Source: Henningerozyma blattae CBS 6284 (lineage: Eukaryota; Ascomycota; Saccharomycetes; Saccharomycetales; Saccharomycetaceae). From it: 64,000 nucleotides of DNA. A program made the position numbers and the translations under genes. The stretch lies in contig NC_020194.1 of assembly GCF_000315915.1 (NCBI RefSeq), forward strand, positions 186,001-250,000, given 5' to 3'. This document shows, piece by piece, positions 38,804 to 49,410 of the stretch (position 1 is its first letter; each line of letters opens with the position of its first letter). The notes beneath the pieces were generated by a model. It was given only the letters and a program-made list of their open reading frames with translations, did not search any database and was not told the origin of the DNA.

Positions 38804-38998
38804 ATGGGGCTACTAGACCAAAAAAAATAGGTACAAGAACCTTTACACCCACAGGGCGTAACAGTTGAAAGAACCAGATCTGTTTCTAGCTCCATAAAAG
38901 GCTTCTTTAGAGGCAATTCAAATTCTACACAAAGTCAAAATCTGAATCAAAGCCAAAGTAATACCACCTCTCCCATTCAAACGCCAAGCCAAACGCCC
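38804..38998 (+). other. Coding-like N-terminal extension of the kinase, interrupted by in-frame TAG
   Basis: An ATG at 38804 starts MGLLDQKK, then TAG at 38828-38830. The same frame continues without a stop into the kinase. The post-TAG part reads VERTRSVSSSIKGFFRGNS, which resembles the N-terminal basic Ser-rich motif of Hal5/Kkq8-family kinases as I remember it. It looks like the true N-terminus of the protein with a nonsense codon. Readthrough, a sequencing error, or real loss are the options. Confidence 0.7.
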
Positions 38999-41335
38999 AT
39001 GCATTCTCCGTTAAGCTCCCCCATGCATTCTCCACTACATTCGCCAAGTATGAAACCTTTAGCTAAAATAATCACTTCTACTATCAATCCATCAATGATA
39101 CCAGATATTTCTAAACTTTCATTAAATGATGCATCTTTATCAAAGCAGAACACTTCAGAAACTAGCTATATATCCGATTTTCAAAACTATCCTCCTCCAC
39201 CTCAATTGGCCAATCATTCAAATTCTTCAAATTTAGTACATCCAAGCCATCATTTACGTAGGCCTTCTCATAGAGAAAGTAATGATACTATATTATGCGG
39301 TTCCAACGATATTAATAGACAACCACCTTCTACTCCAAAACATATGGAGTGCATCTCTCCTCAAAACTCCAAAAAGGATAATGATTTATTAGCTACTTCT
39401 GGTTCATTAGATTCCACTCCAAGAAATATCGATGCCGTATTGGATCATAAGATTGTATCAAGAAAACATTCCAAAAGTCTTTCAAGAAAGCCTTCTTCTA
39501 AAAATAAAAGCACAGATGAATTATTTAAAACATCAACCACTCAAAATAATAACCAACCAAATCAATTACCTCCTTTATCAACAAAGAAAAATATTTCAAG
39601 ATCAAACTCGATTAAATCAAGAGACGGTACTCCTACAACTTGTATACCAAATGAAAATACCGTCATTATTCAAGTGGATAACTTTAAAGTTTATAAAGAT
39701 GGTCATCACGTTCATGACTTAAAGATTAGTCCAATTTTACAAGATAATTTTAATTCCGTGTCTTCAGCTTCATCAACTTCTTCTATTGATATAAATGAAA
39801 ATATACGACAGGGCAAACAATCACAATCACAACAACATTCAAATGAAACTGCTGTAAAACAAAAATCATCTTTATTTTCTTTATCAACTTTTTTCAAACC
39901 GCATCAAAAAGATTCAAATGCTCCCTCTATTGAAACGATACCGATGGATGATTTTTCTTTAGCAAATGGGACTTCTCTTTTACCAAGGAAATATCTTTAT
40001 CAATTAACAAACTCTGCTCCTTCATCTTTTTTCAATTTAAATTGTTCAACTTCTTCATCTTCATCACCTTCAAATTCAAATTCAAAAAATAATTCTAATG
40101 AATCTTTAACCCTAAGCAAAAAGCAACATTCAGAAACTGCCACTGAAGATGAAAAGAATTGTTCATCGAAGAATCCTAAAATTGTTAATCCAATGGCTGC
40201 AGTAGGCCCAGAAGAATTGAAACTAATTAATACAATTTCCGATCAAATTCATAAAAAATTCCGTTATTATAATCCAAAATATAGTAGTTCATCATCTTCA
40301 ACTTCTCCTTCACCTCCATTAACTTCTAATCAAACTTTTAGTAAAGACCCTTCAAAGAGGAAAGGTGAGACTTTTAGTGAATTATATGGTAAACCAATTG
40401 CAAAATTAGGTCATGGTGCGTATGGTGTCGTCAAATTATGTGCAAAACAAAAACCACAACGATCTATTAATTATCCTACTTATTCGAGTAATTCAAAATA
40501 TTTCTTTGCAGTAAAAGAACTAAAACCAAGACCAAATGAACCATTGGAAAAATTTTCGACAAGAATCACTTCTGAATTTATTATTGGTTTATCTTTAAAT
40601 CGTTCAAATGATAAACATAAGCCTCCAAAAAATATTCTGCATATTATTGATTTAATGCATATAAATGGAGCATTCATTGAGGTAATGGAATTTTGCCCTG
40701 CTGGTGATTTATATTCCTTATTAATTAGAAATTCAAAAAATGGGTCTTCTTTACATCCTTTAGAAGCCGATTGCTTCATGAAACAACTGCTACATGGCGT
40801 TAAATATATGCATGATCATGGTGTTGCTCATTGTGATTTAAAACCTGAAAATTTATTACTATACCCTTCAGGCTTATTAAAAATATGTGATTTTGGTACA
40901 AGTTGTGTTTTCCAAACTGCTTGGGAAAGACACCCACATTCACAATCGGGTGCAGTAGGTTCTGAGCCTTATGTCGCACCAGAAGAATTCATACCGAGAA
41001 ATGATTATGATCCAAGATTGGTAGATAGTTGGAGTTGTGGCGTCATATATTGTTCTATGGTACTGGGACACTATTTATGGAAGATAGCTGTTCCTGAAAA
41101 GGATTCTTTCTACAGTTCATTCCTAGATGAATTAGAATCAGACGAAGAATTTTATATATTCGAAGAGTTAAGACATATTAATCACGACATTAATAGATTT
41201 AGAAAAGTGGCCTTATACAAGATATTCCAACCAAATCCAAAGAAAAGGGTTTGTGTGGATCAAGTTTTATCCTCTTCTTGGATGAAACACACTAGATGCT
41301 GCATTTCGTACAGATCAAATGATATTGAAAGATAG
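38999..41335 (+). CDS. HAL5: Hal5/Kkq8-family protein kinase
   Basis: 778 residues from the first ATG after the in-frame TAG; the natural protein is probably longer at its N-terminus. A long Ser/Asn/Pro-rich region (about 1-460) is followed by a kinase domain with LGHGAYGVVKL (about 470), VAHCDLKPENLL (about 608), DFGTS and APEEF. Catalytic residues are intact. This is the fungal Hal4/Hal5/NPR family. In S. cerevisiae Hal5 and its duplicate Kkq8 regulate potassium (Trk1/2) and nutrient-transporter stability at the plasma membrane. The neighbour NNK1 lies near KKQ8 (chromosome XI) and SET2 near HAL5 (chromosome X), so this gene corresponds to the common ancestor; the symbol is a choice. Confidence 0.88.
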   Translation: MHSPLSSPMHSPLHSPSMKPLAKIITSTINPSMIPDISKLSLNDASLSKQNTSETSYISDFQNYPPPPQLANHSNSSNLVHPSHHLRRPSHRESNDTILCGSNDINRQPPSTPKHMECISPQNSKKDNDLLATSGSLDSTPRNIDAVLDHKIVSRKHSKSLSRKPSSKNKSTDELFKTSTTQNNNQPNQLPPLSTKKNISRSNSIKSRDGTPTTCIPNENTVIIQVDNFKVYKDGHHVHDLKISPILQDNFNSVSSASSTSSIDINENIRQGKQSQSQQHSNETAVKQKSSLFSLSTFFKPHQKDSNAPSIETIPMDDFSLANGTSLLPRKYLYQLTNSAPSSFFNLNCSTSSSSSPSNSNSKNNSNESLTLSKKQHSETATEDEKNCSSKNPKIVNPMAAVGPEELKLINTISDQIHKKFRYYNPKYSSSSSSTSPSPPLTSNQTFSKDPSKRKGETFSELYGKPIAKLGHGAYGVVKLCAKQKPQRSINYPTYSSNSKYFFAVKELKPRPNEPLEKFSTRITSEFIIGLSLNRSNDKHKPPKNILHIIDLMHINGAFIEVMEFCPAGDLYSLLIRNSKNGSSLHPLEADCFMKQLLHGVKYMHDHGVAHCDLKPENLLLYPSGLLKICDFGTSCVFQTAWERHPHSQSGAVGSEPYVAPEEFIPRNDYDPRLVDSWSCGVIYCSMVLGHYLWKIAVPEKDSFYSSFLDELESDEEFYIFEELRHINHDINRFRKVALYKIFQPNPKKRVCVDQVLSSSWMKHTRCCISYRSNDIER

Positions 41336-41868
41336 AGAAGAGGCAGTAGAGATGATAAGAGAGAAGGTAGAGAAAAATCATGAAACTTATAATATAATTA
41401 ATATTTTTTTTCATTTCGATTCTAATTTTTATCTGTATTATATTATTTACTTTATTATTTAAAATTATTATAACGAATTTTTTAACGTTTGCATTTTCCC
41501 AATTATGATTTATTATTTTTTTTTCTTTTTAGTTTATAAGACTACATATGTATTCACAATAATTTTTAATACGCTAAAATTTATTCTGCAATAATTTCTT
41601 TTTTTACATTAATATAGTTCAAATTATTTATTCTATACTGAAAATTTTAGATTTTAAAAGGCTTCAATTTTGTTAAATAATAAATAAATTCAGTTGAAGT
41701 ACATACATGCGCATATATTTATAAATATATCTATATATTTATAACATTTAGAATTATTGAAGTATATATATGGAATATCAAAAAAGTTCATTATCATATA
41801 GAAAATATATCTTGATAAAAAAAAACGACAAAATAAAATTACAAAATAATCATCATATCATTACAAGG
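41336..41868. other. Convergent 3' spacer HAL5 / NNK1
   Basis: 533 bp, strongly AT-rich with T-tracts and ATATATTTATA-type stretches. No gene seen. Confidence 0.5.
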
Positions 41869-44800
41869 TCATAAAATTTCAATACGAGACAAACCATCAT
41901 CAGAAGCAGCATCTTTTTGTAAAGAAGTATTGATCATATCTAATGACCATCTTTGATCAACATCTACTAGTAAACAGTGAGATACAACACTATAAAGATT
42001 AGGAAACTGTTCAAATTGAGTGGCACTATTTCGTCTGATTGGTTTATCCATATTACAAACTTCTCGCAAGGGAGCTTTATCATACTTACCTGCAAGTATT
42101 TGTGCTTTTAATCGGCTTTCGAATTCATGTTTAAATGGTAAGCGGCCCAATAACATTGCATAAATAGTAACACCTAAGGCCCAAATATCTGCCCCAGGGC
42201 CCTGAGATAAATACCCTACGTCATCATCTAAAAGTTCAGGAGAAGCATAAGGTAAAGACCCTATTGCAGAATCTGGTGCTGGGCTTCTAATAGTTAAAGA
42301 ATGTTCTCTGTTAATCCCTTGATTCCCAACAGAGTTAGGAAGTGTAGTATTTCTTGGTGAAGGCAGATTTGATAAGGAAATAGAGCTAGAAGTTGAAGCC
42401 TTTGAAGATTTGTTTCCAACTCTTCGTTGGATATTTGTCTTATCCCTGAATACACCCTCTCTCTGTAATGGACTTTCTACAGAAATACTCTTTCTATTCT
42501 TAATTACACTGTTATAATCAACCATCCTTTTAATTCCACTAGAAGTACGTTCAAGAGTATTTGGAGAAGTTGGAGATTTTAATGAAGGTCTCCTATTTGG
42601 AAGAGAATTTTTTCCATCAATAGTATTTGAAAAACTTCGTAGTACAGAGTTTGGTGAAATTACATTCATCTCGATTTCTCGATCAACAGACAAATCATCT
42701 TGGTCATTTAACGTTGATTTAAAGGAAGTACTCATCCCAAAGTCACATAGATAAATTTTCCAATATAAAACATTATTACCCCTTTGAAGTAAACAATTTT
42801 CTAGTTTAATATCTCCGTGAACTAAGAATTTAGAATGCATATATTCAAGGGCCTTAAGAAGTTGGGTAATAAGATGTATTGTAATCTTACATCTGTCTTC
42901 AACTTTAATTTTAGATCTTCGTAGTTCATCCCACGAAATAACTAAATCATACAAAGTTCCTCCTGAAATTTTTTCAGTCAAGCAATACATCGCAAACTCT
43001 CGATCTAAACTCCAATCCAGTAATGGTAAAATATATTGATGTTTTAAATCTTTCCAAATATTAACTTCCTTTATAACCTTTTTTCGAACTTTGATATTGC
43101 TTTTAAACCGGACAATTTTCATTGCTCTATTTTGCCCACTAGTAATATCTATACAATCTCTTACCATACCCCATGCGCCAAAGCCAATAATTTTACCCAA
43201 CCTATGGCCAAGAATTTGCGAACCTTGGTCACCAGGCTTTACACTTCCAATACTAGCCATCGAAGATGTTGATGGAGAAAATGAACTCAAAAATTGGCTA
43301 GCTATTGATCCATGCCTTGACCTCATATTTCCTTTTGGTAATGATACATTACTCCTCGAAGATTTTAAACTATAGCGCTTTATTAAACTCAACAAAATTT
43401 TATAATTTTTGCCTGGTGCTAATACAATTATCATTTTTTTTCTTTGAGAATATGGAAGTGATATAAAATCTGGAGGTAATTTTTTAATTAATTCCATTAC
43501 TTGCTCTGCAGTCATTTTCAATTCTTCAAATATTGAGCCTGAATTATTCGGTAAATATGTCAGGGAAGACCCAGCAGAATCTAGTGATGCTGGAATAGAT
43601 GACTTTCTTCTTGTCGCAAATGTTTGAAATGATTGTGTCAATGGGTCAATTTTTTCTGCTTCTGAGTTTAAAATAATACTCTCGATTAGCTTGACTTCCT
43701 CACTTTCGTTAGTCTTTGCGTTCCTTGCTAAGACATCATTATTTTCAGAATTACTATCTTCATTACTTTCAAAACTTCTATTAATATTTTTGTCACGCCG
43801 TTCTAAATCTATTGGACAGGTAATTGTCGAAGGCAATTCTTGTCTATATGACTCAATATTTCCTATTGATAAATTAGGCAAGGGGATTGGATCAACAACG
43901 GCATGGTTTGAATTAGGATATAAGAAAGAATCGTTCGGTGAATCTAATAAAATGTCATCTTTATTATAGTCCTGAACCATACTGTCACTTGTTGTACATC
44001 TTGAAACATTGGTAGAAAGATCAGGTTGAATCCTCATCAAAGATGTTGTGTATCTATGTGAGGTTGAACTAGAATCATTGTTATGATTATTTGCCATCAT
44101 AGAATTTAACCATGATTTTCTATTGCTTGTGCTATAATCAAAATCATAAGGATAAACACTATTATTATTGGCAGTACTTCCTGCAGATCCAACATATTTA
44201 TTATTAGTTTTACGATTATGGTTTAAGGACTTTAATCCTTCTTCAGCACTGATATCCTTTAAAAAACGATTTGAGTTTGTTTTCGAAGAGCCAGATCTCT
44301 GCCAACCCATTACAAGTTCTGAAAAATCTAAATCTGGAACATACTCATCTTCCATTCCAACCAGAGCAAGGTTGGAGCTATTTAATTGGTATATTGGGGA
44401 TTGTGGTCTATGATTTGATAGCTTATTAGTATCATCATTATCTTCTTCTTTTATTGCTTTAAATGATTTCATAGTAGAAGGTGCTCTAGTATTTGAATTA
44501 CCATTTTCACTTAAATTAATTTCATTTAAATAAAAGTCATGCTTTTCATCTAAATTATTTGGATGTATTGTATCATTTGATTTTAATCTTAAATTATCAA
44601 AAGTTCTTGAGCCTTGGTTTGAATCGGATACTGATAAATAAAATGGTGACTTGGATGATCTAGGATATTGTAAAGTAATTTTTGAAGTGGTGTCATTTTC
44701 ATTGTCCAACTCATATATTTTCTTAGGTTGAAAATAAATAGTATCACGGCTATCACTTTCAGAATCTTCTTGAGAGGAATAACTATCTGCTGAGTAACTT

Positions 44801-45072
44801 CTTGATTTTTTCTTACAAAAGCCTTGTTCATCCCTGTTGTCTATTGTCATTTTCAATAGTCTTTGAAAGTCTTGAGAGCTCTTTACCCGATCATTTTCAT
44901 CTTCCTCTTCATCCAAGATTGCTTCTTCATTTTTATCATAATAATTGTCCATAGCTACACGATCTTTGTAGCTTTCCATTGAAGGATTACCGTTATATCC
45001 AATCGTATTTCTACGAAATCTTCCTTGTGCATTTTCTTGTCCTTTTACCTTTTCTGGATTGGAATTTGCCAT
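41869..45072 (-). CDS. NNK1: Nnk1-type protein kinase
   Basis: 1067 residues (S. cerevisiae Nnk1 is 928). A long Ser/Asn-rich N-terminal half is followed by a kinase domain with IIGFGAWGMVRDC (about 628), FLVHGDIKLENCLL (about 748; HGD replaces the usual HRD) and DFGMS. An insert of about 130 residues lies in the activation segment before SPELLDDDVG. The large insert and Ser-rich N-terminus are family traits. In S. cerevisiae Nnk1 associates with the NAD-dependent glutamate dehydrogenase Gdh2 and influences Gln3-dependent nitrogen signalling. The start ATG is at 45072. A TGAGTCA (Gcn4-type) site lies at 45178-45184. Confidence 0.9.
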   Translation of the reverse strand: MANSNPEKVKGQENAQGRFRRNTIGYNGNPSMESYKDRVAMDNYYDKNEEAILDEEEDENDRVKSSQDFQRLLKMTIDNRDEQGFCKKKSRSYSADSYSSQEDSESDSRDTIYFQPKKIYELDNENDTTSKITLQYPRSSKSPFYLSVSDSNQGSRTFDNLRLKSNDTIHPNNLDEKHDFYLNEINLSENGNSNTRAPSTMKSFKAIKEEDNDDTNKLSNHRPQSPIYQLNSSNLALVGMEDEYVPDLDFSELVMGWQRSGSSKTNSNRFLKDISAEEGLKSLNHNRKTNNKYVGSAGSTANNNSVYPYDFDYSTSNRKSWLNSMMANNHNNDSSSTSHRYTTSLMRIQPDLSTNVSRCTTSDSMVQDYNKDDILLDSPNDSFLYPNSNHAVVDPIPLPNLSIGNIESYRQELPSTITCPIDLERRDKNINRSFESNEDSNSENNDVLARNAKTNESEEVKLIESIILNSEAEKIDPLTQSFQTFATRRKSSIPASLDSAGSSLTYLPNNSGSIFEELKMTAEQVMELIKKLPPDFISLPYSQRKKMIIVLAPGKNYKILLSLIKRYSLKSSRSNVSLPKGNMRSRHGSIASQFLSSFSPSTSSMASIGSVKPGDQGSQILGHRLGKIIGFGAWGMVRDCIDITSGQNRAMKIVRFKSNIKVRKKVIKEVNIWKDLKHQYILPLLDWSLDREFAMYCLTEKISGGTLYDLVISWDELRRSKIKVEDRCKITIHLITQLLKALEYMHSKFLVHGDIKLENCLLQRGNNVLYWKIYLCDFGMSTSFKSTLNDQDDLSVDREIEMNVISPNSVLRSFSNTIDGKNSLPNRRPSLKSPTSPNTLERTSSGIKRMVDYNSVIKNRKSISVESPLQREGVFRDKTNIQRRVGNKSSKASTSSSISLSNLPSPRNTTLPNSVGNQGINREHSLTIRSPAPDSAIGSLPYASPELLDDDVGYLSQGPGADIWALGVTIYAMLLGRLPFKHEFESRLKAQILAGKYDKAPLREVCNMDKPIRRNSATQFEQFPNLYSVVSHCLLVDVDQRWSLDMINTSLQKDAASDDGLSRIEIL

Positions 45073-46132
45073 CTAAATAAAGGTAGAAAAACAACTCTAA
45101 ATATATTCTTATTATCCTCCAGTAATTGGAATTAAATGATGAATTTTTAAGATTCTGAGTAAAAAAATAATGGGTAATGAGTCAAGCAAACGAAAATATT
45201 CTTAAAATATTGCGAATCTTTATGTAAAAAAATAAATTAGATAGTGGTCCAACGGTTGATATTCTTAGTATTTAGAATATTAGTAGCTTTCTATTATCTA
45301 GAAGAATTTTGTGGTACTTCTTAACCGCTGATCAGACTCTAAGAATGTGTAAAGGAATGTAATGATTTATTCAATAATATAAAATATTTCAGATTTACTA
45401 TTTGGTAGTATATAATTAATGACCTAAAATATTCGTTGAAGTTTTATAATTTAATTGTTTTTTTAAGGAAATCTCTAGATTTGGGAGTAGTTTTAGGATG
45501 GAATATGAGTTTTCTTATCTTATCTGTTATCTTCGTTTTTAAGGAACTCCGATATGTACGGCGCTATCATATATATGTTACCTAATGAAATACCCCAATT
45601 TTACGAAGAGATATACTTCTCATCTCAATATTATAAAAGGCTGGAGACCAAAAATAAAAAATAATGGTATCATATCATCCATGAGTGCAGTAATTTTTAT
45701 TTTTAAAATTGTAGCTATATTTCTGGCTTTAGATAATTCTTATTTTTTCTTTTCTTTTTTTATTTTTTTGATGTCATAATTCGTTGCTATAGAAATAAAC
45801 ATAACAAATACATAGAAAAGTATTAACGAAATAATACAACTAAAAAATGAACGTGAATGAAAATGGATAAACTAATGATATAGAAATATATAAAAATATA
45901 TGAAAATCTGCAAAATGTTAATATAAACAATAAAAGTGGAAAAAAAAAGGAAAAGATGGCTAAATGCTATGCCATATTCCTAAATGAACGCCATCGGAGG
46001 ATTACGAAGGTAATATAGCTAGCCAGTTCGTAAAGAAAAAAAGGATTTACTCAAATTTTAGTAAAGAGAAATAAACATAAATAAAAATAAGGATATTAAT
46101 AAATAAATCAAAAACTAAAGTCTATTTTACAA
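45073..46132. other. NNK1 promoter and ZRT3 3' flank
   Basis: 1.06 kb of AT-rich DNA. A single Gcn4-type TGAGTCA stands at 45178-45184, about 106 bp upstream of NNK1. A 64-codon frame at 45585 is not protein-like. No gene seen. Confidence 0.5.
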
Positions 46133-47827
46133 TCAAATGAATATGTTGCTAGCAAATATTAGCAGTATACCGAAACAACACCATTTTATACAAGTGGTAG
46201 CTAAACTATGATCATCAATATCATCTTCAACACCGTGGTCATGATCATCGTGTAAATCTTCTTCCGCTTCTTTAACGTGCATATGATGATGATGCCCATC
46301 ACTGAAACCAATACCAGTTTGAAACATCTGTAGAGCAATTAATAATAAAAAGCCACCTGTGATACTTAATAATAAATCCATCATCTTAGAATTATCTGAT
46401 GACTCTCCACCTTTACCTCTAAATAGGAAATAACCAATAGCAGCACCCATTGGTTGAGAACCACCCCCAAGAATAGCAGTGATTAAAACTGCTAGATATT
46501 TGTATTCAAAAGCAGTATAAAATGGTAATGTCATGGCAAACCCTTCAACAAAGTTGTGAATAGCAAGACTAATGAATATAGAGAAACCCAAAGATTCTTC
46601 TTCACTGGCTAAACTTGAAACATTATTACCGCCATCTCTATTTGTATAAAATATGATAAAACCTTCAGGGAATTTATGTAGTGTCATTACTAAACATGTT
46701 TGGAAACCAATAGATATCAATTTGGAAAATGGTGTTTCAATTTGATGCAAGTGGTGTTGGGATTCAATATCATCAGAATCACAAGTATCATTTTCTCCAT
46801 CAACGGTGACATTATTCGCACTGTTAATCTTTGTATTTTTTTTGGTATTAGAATCGAAAGTATTATATTGGGCATCATCTAAAATACTATTATCGTTTGA
46901 GGTTGAATTTTCCACCTCAGATTCATGTGTAACACTTGAAGAATTTTTACCAGAATCATTTTTATTATCTTGATTATTACGATTATGAGATTGGTTATGA
47001 TGATGTTTTTTATGATGATGTGATAATAAGGCTTTATTTGAATCTGAAGAGGCCAATTTTGGTTTCAAACCATTTGCCATAAAATTATTTCTATAAATTG
47101 ATATATTCTCCAAATCATAACCAATATCGTTTTCTAAACAAGGTAAATCATGGTTTGTATTTGGATTTGTTGTAGCTGAATTGCATGTGGTGGAAGTAAT
47201 TGGATTTGAACTGCAAGTGTTTGATAGATTATTTGAAGTGTTATCAACTTGAACTAATCTTCCACTGGATTTCTTATTTTTCAAATCTAATAAGTTAACC
47301 AACGAATATTTTGGTTCATTTGAGTTAGTTGTTAAAAGTGGAGTGTTTTCGTTAGTAACAGCAGAAGGGTTAGTTCCAGTTGGGGCTTGTTCAATAGTGT
47401 CCGTCCCATTAAGTAAATTATGTGGATGATCATGCCCTGATAAGGGTATATCGTTAATCAAATCAGAAGCATCAGTATTTTTAATCATGACAGCACCTTC
47501 ATCTGCACAATGAATCAATGATTCACTGGCGAATGAATGGATCACAGAGTTCAAAAATAAACCTGTACCAATACCGATTAATAGCCCTTCAAAAATAATT
47601 AAGTTATTATCTACATCTCTTGGAATCAATTTGTACAAAGATGTAGTTAACATGGAGCCTGCACTTAATGAAAGACCATAATTAACCAGCTTAGTATTAA
47701 TATTATTATGAGAATTTTTTGGAGTTAAGTAAAACAAAATTGGAACTAAACACCCACCACATATGCATGACAATGATGAGAATAAAGAAAATATTAGCCA
47801 TCTTGGCATTACAGAATTGTCAAACAT
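46133..47827 (-). CDS. ZRT3: Zrt3-type vacuolar zinc exporter (ZIP family)
   Basis: 564 residues (S. cerevisiae Zrt3 is 503). N-terminal spans (about 10-90) are followed by a long hydrophilic loop with a His-rich cluster (HHHKKHHHNQSHNR, about 267-280), then the ZIP core with LHKFPEGFI and IHNFVEGFAMTLPFY, whose His/Glu residues form the metal path. A C-terminal His/Asp-rich tail (DGHHHHMHV) precedes the last span. Zrt3 releases stored zinc from the vacuole and is induced by Zap1 in low zinc; two Zap1-type sites stand upstream. The start ATG is at 47827. It lies near STE3 on S. cerevisiae chromosome XI. Confidence 0.95.
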   Translation of the reverse strand: MFDNSVMPRWLIFSLFSSLSCICGGCLVPILFYLTPKNSHNNINTKLVNYGLSLSAGSMLTTSLYKLIPRDVDNNLIIFEGLLIGIGTGLFLNSVIHSFASESLIHCADEGAVMIKNTDASDLINDIPLSGHDHPHNLLNGTDTIEQAPTGTNPSAVTNENTPLLTTNSNEPKYSLVNLLDLKNKKSSGRLVQVDNTSNNLSNTCSSNPITSTTCNSATTNPNTNHDLPCLENDIGYDLENISIYRNNFMANGLKPKLASSDSNKALLSHHHKKHHHNQSHNRNNQDNKNDSGKNSSSVTHESEVENSTSNDNSILDDAQYNTFDSNTKKNTKINSANNVTVDGENDTCDSDDIESQHHLHQIETPFSKLISIGFQTCLVMTLHKFPEGFIIFYTNRDGGNNVSSLASEEESLGFSIFISLAIHNFVEGFAMTLPFYTAFEYKYLAVLITAILGGGSQPMGAAIGYFLFRGKGGESSDNSKMMDLLLSITGGFLLLIALQMFQTGIGFSDGHHHHMHVKEAEEDLHDDHDHGVEDDIDDHSLATTCIKWCCFGILLIFASNIFI

Positions 47828-47946
47828 TTTAAAATTAGCTCAATTATTTGATGAGATTAAAATGATTTTTTTTTCCTATATAAATAATATTTCTGAACAA
47901 TTTTAGATGAGTTTAATTTTGAAAAATTATGAAAAAAAAACTATAC

Positions 47947-47957
47947 ACCTTAAAGCT
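47947..47957 (+). promoter_or_regulatory. Near-consensus zinc-response element
   Basis: ACCTTAAAGCT matches the Zap1 consensus ACCTTNAAGGT at all but one position and lies about 120 bp upstream of the ZRT3 start. Confidence 0.6.
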
Positions 47958-48403
47958 CTAAATAAAGATGAGTATGCTGTGTGGGTAAACGAAAAGAACT
48001 GCAAGACAATCGAAAATACAAATCAAATAACTCTCAGTTTAAATAAAATATTGTAAGATGAAAAAAAAAAAACCACCATATATTCTAAACATTAATAATC
48101 ATAAGAGGAATATATTTTGTTTGTACAATTATTTTTTTTGGAAAATTTCAACATGAAATTCCGAGAACTCTTTTGTGCCGATGAGAAAGCTCAAAAATTC
48201 CCGAATGTAGTAACCTAATACTCTCAAGGTTATAAGCATAAAGATGATTGATAATCTGAAAAATATGTCAAAAAATATTTTGAAATAGAGATCCAGATTA
48301 GAAAACAACAAAGCTAAAATGCGCAGAATGAAATACAATAAGATTCGGCCATTTTTGTCATTTTCTATTCTATTTTGTGTATAGCAAATACTTATTGGCC
48401 ATA

Positions 48404-48414
48404 ACCTTGAAGGT
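48404..48414. promoter_or_regulatory. Perfect zinc-response element (Zap1 site)
   Basis: ACCTTGAAGGT is an exact palindromic match to ACCTTNAAGGT, about 580 bp upstream of ZRT3 and downstream of the GST-like gene, whose own promoter is on its other side. Confidence 0.7.
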
Positions 48415-48756
48415 TTGATGATGCATTGTCACCCACAAATTTGTTATGGCACAAGCTAAGCAGATATTTCCTGTTTAGGATAGTTACCATGTCTACATTT
48501 CTTTTTTCTAATATACTTCAAAATAATTAGATGAGCTATAAGTGGAACTTATTTGTGGTTATTGGTTATCACTTTTTCTATTTTTATTCTTGAATCACTT
48601 GTTCCAAAGGGTCAGATGGATCAAGAATGTGGATACCCGATATGTCCTGAAATGGATGAACAGTTACTTTAACTTCATATCCAATGTTCTATATAGATAT
48701 TTATTAACTATTAAAGTGCGAGTGAAGATACAAAAAAAAGTGCTTGTGATGATTAT

Positions 48757-49410
48757 TTATTTCTCATCACAATTTTTTTCGGCAAATGTAAAATCTGAGA
48801 AATAGTCTTTCAAAATAGGGGATCTGATGACCCTTAATACCCATGGGTCAATCCCTGGATGGTTATCCCTCCACGGTTTGCCTAGGATATTCTGACAGCA
48901 GAAAGCCCATTGGGTGGCACATATTAAATCTGCTACGGTGATATGGTCATCGACTACTAAATAGCTGTGCCTTGATAATCTTTCACTGAACACCTCAGCG
49001 GCATTGTTTACCTCTGTCCATGCACGGTCGATGATGTCTTGATGCCAAGGTACAAATTTCAAAGACATCATTAAGATATAGCATATATTCATAAAAAAAT
49101 CGGTGTTTGATAAGGATAAGAATTTTCCTTGTAATGCTTCTAATAAATCATCATCTGAAGTCAACAATTTTCTTTTCTCCAATTCATCTGGGATTTGTTT
49201 TACCACATAGATTGTCAATGGGATGACCTCTTGTAATTTGATTCCTTCTGGTGTTATTAGAGCAGGTATTTTAAGCATTGGGAAGTTTTTCTCAAAATCT
49301 GTATTTTTCTTAGAATATACTATGTCAAATGGTAAATTATAATATTTAATTATACCTTGAACTGCAATTCCTCTTGTATATTCGTTTGCATATAAGGTTC
49401 CTTTTGACAT
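48757..49410 (-). CDS. Stand-alone GST-like protein related to the eEF1B-gamma N-terminus, copy 1
   Basis: 217 residues, about half the length of eEF1B-gamma (Tef4/Cam1, about 412-415). It covers only the GST-like part: thioredoxin-like region with GTLYANEYTR at the N-terminus and LQEVIPLTIYVVKQI, then a helical GST C-terminal domain (LVVDDHITVADLICATQWAF and PWRDNHPGIDPWVLRV). It ends AEKNCDEK, where eEF1B-gamma continues into its Lys-rich linker. S. cerevisiae YGR201C is a similar GST-only protein of unknown function. The next gene upstream is a gap-free paralogue of identical length. Substrate unknown; a glutathione-linked or translation-linked role is inference. The start ATG is at 49410. 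Confidence 0.88.
   Translation of the reverse strand: MSKGTLYANEYTRGIAVQGIIKYYNLPFDIVYSKKNTDFEKNFPMLKIPALITPEGIKLQEVIPLTIYVVKQIPDELEKRKLLTSDDDLLEALQGKFLSLSNTDFFMNICYILMMSLKFVPWHQDIIDRAWTEVNNAAEVFSERLSRHSYLVVDDHITVADLICATQWAFCCQNILGKPWRDNHPGIDPWVLRVIRSPILKDYFSDFTFAEKNCDEK

Larger units (their letters stand above)
47828..48756. other. ZRT3 promoter region
   Basis: Upstream of ZRT3 and downstream of the first GST-like gene. It holds two zinc-response elements (listed separately). No gene seen; the short frames present lack ATG starts. Confidence 0.55.

Noticed and set aside
38828..38830. Removing the TAG by splicing (GTATGG at 38802 to CAG at 38854)
   Set aside because: Intron would be only 53 nt, with no TACTAAC and no ATG-bearing exon before it.
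45178..45184. Gcn4-type TGAGTCA upstream of NNK1 as a finding
   Set aside because: A single 7-mer is expected by chance in 64 kb (another occurs near 61244); noted only in the feature text.
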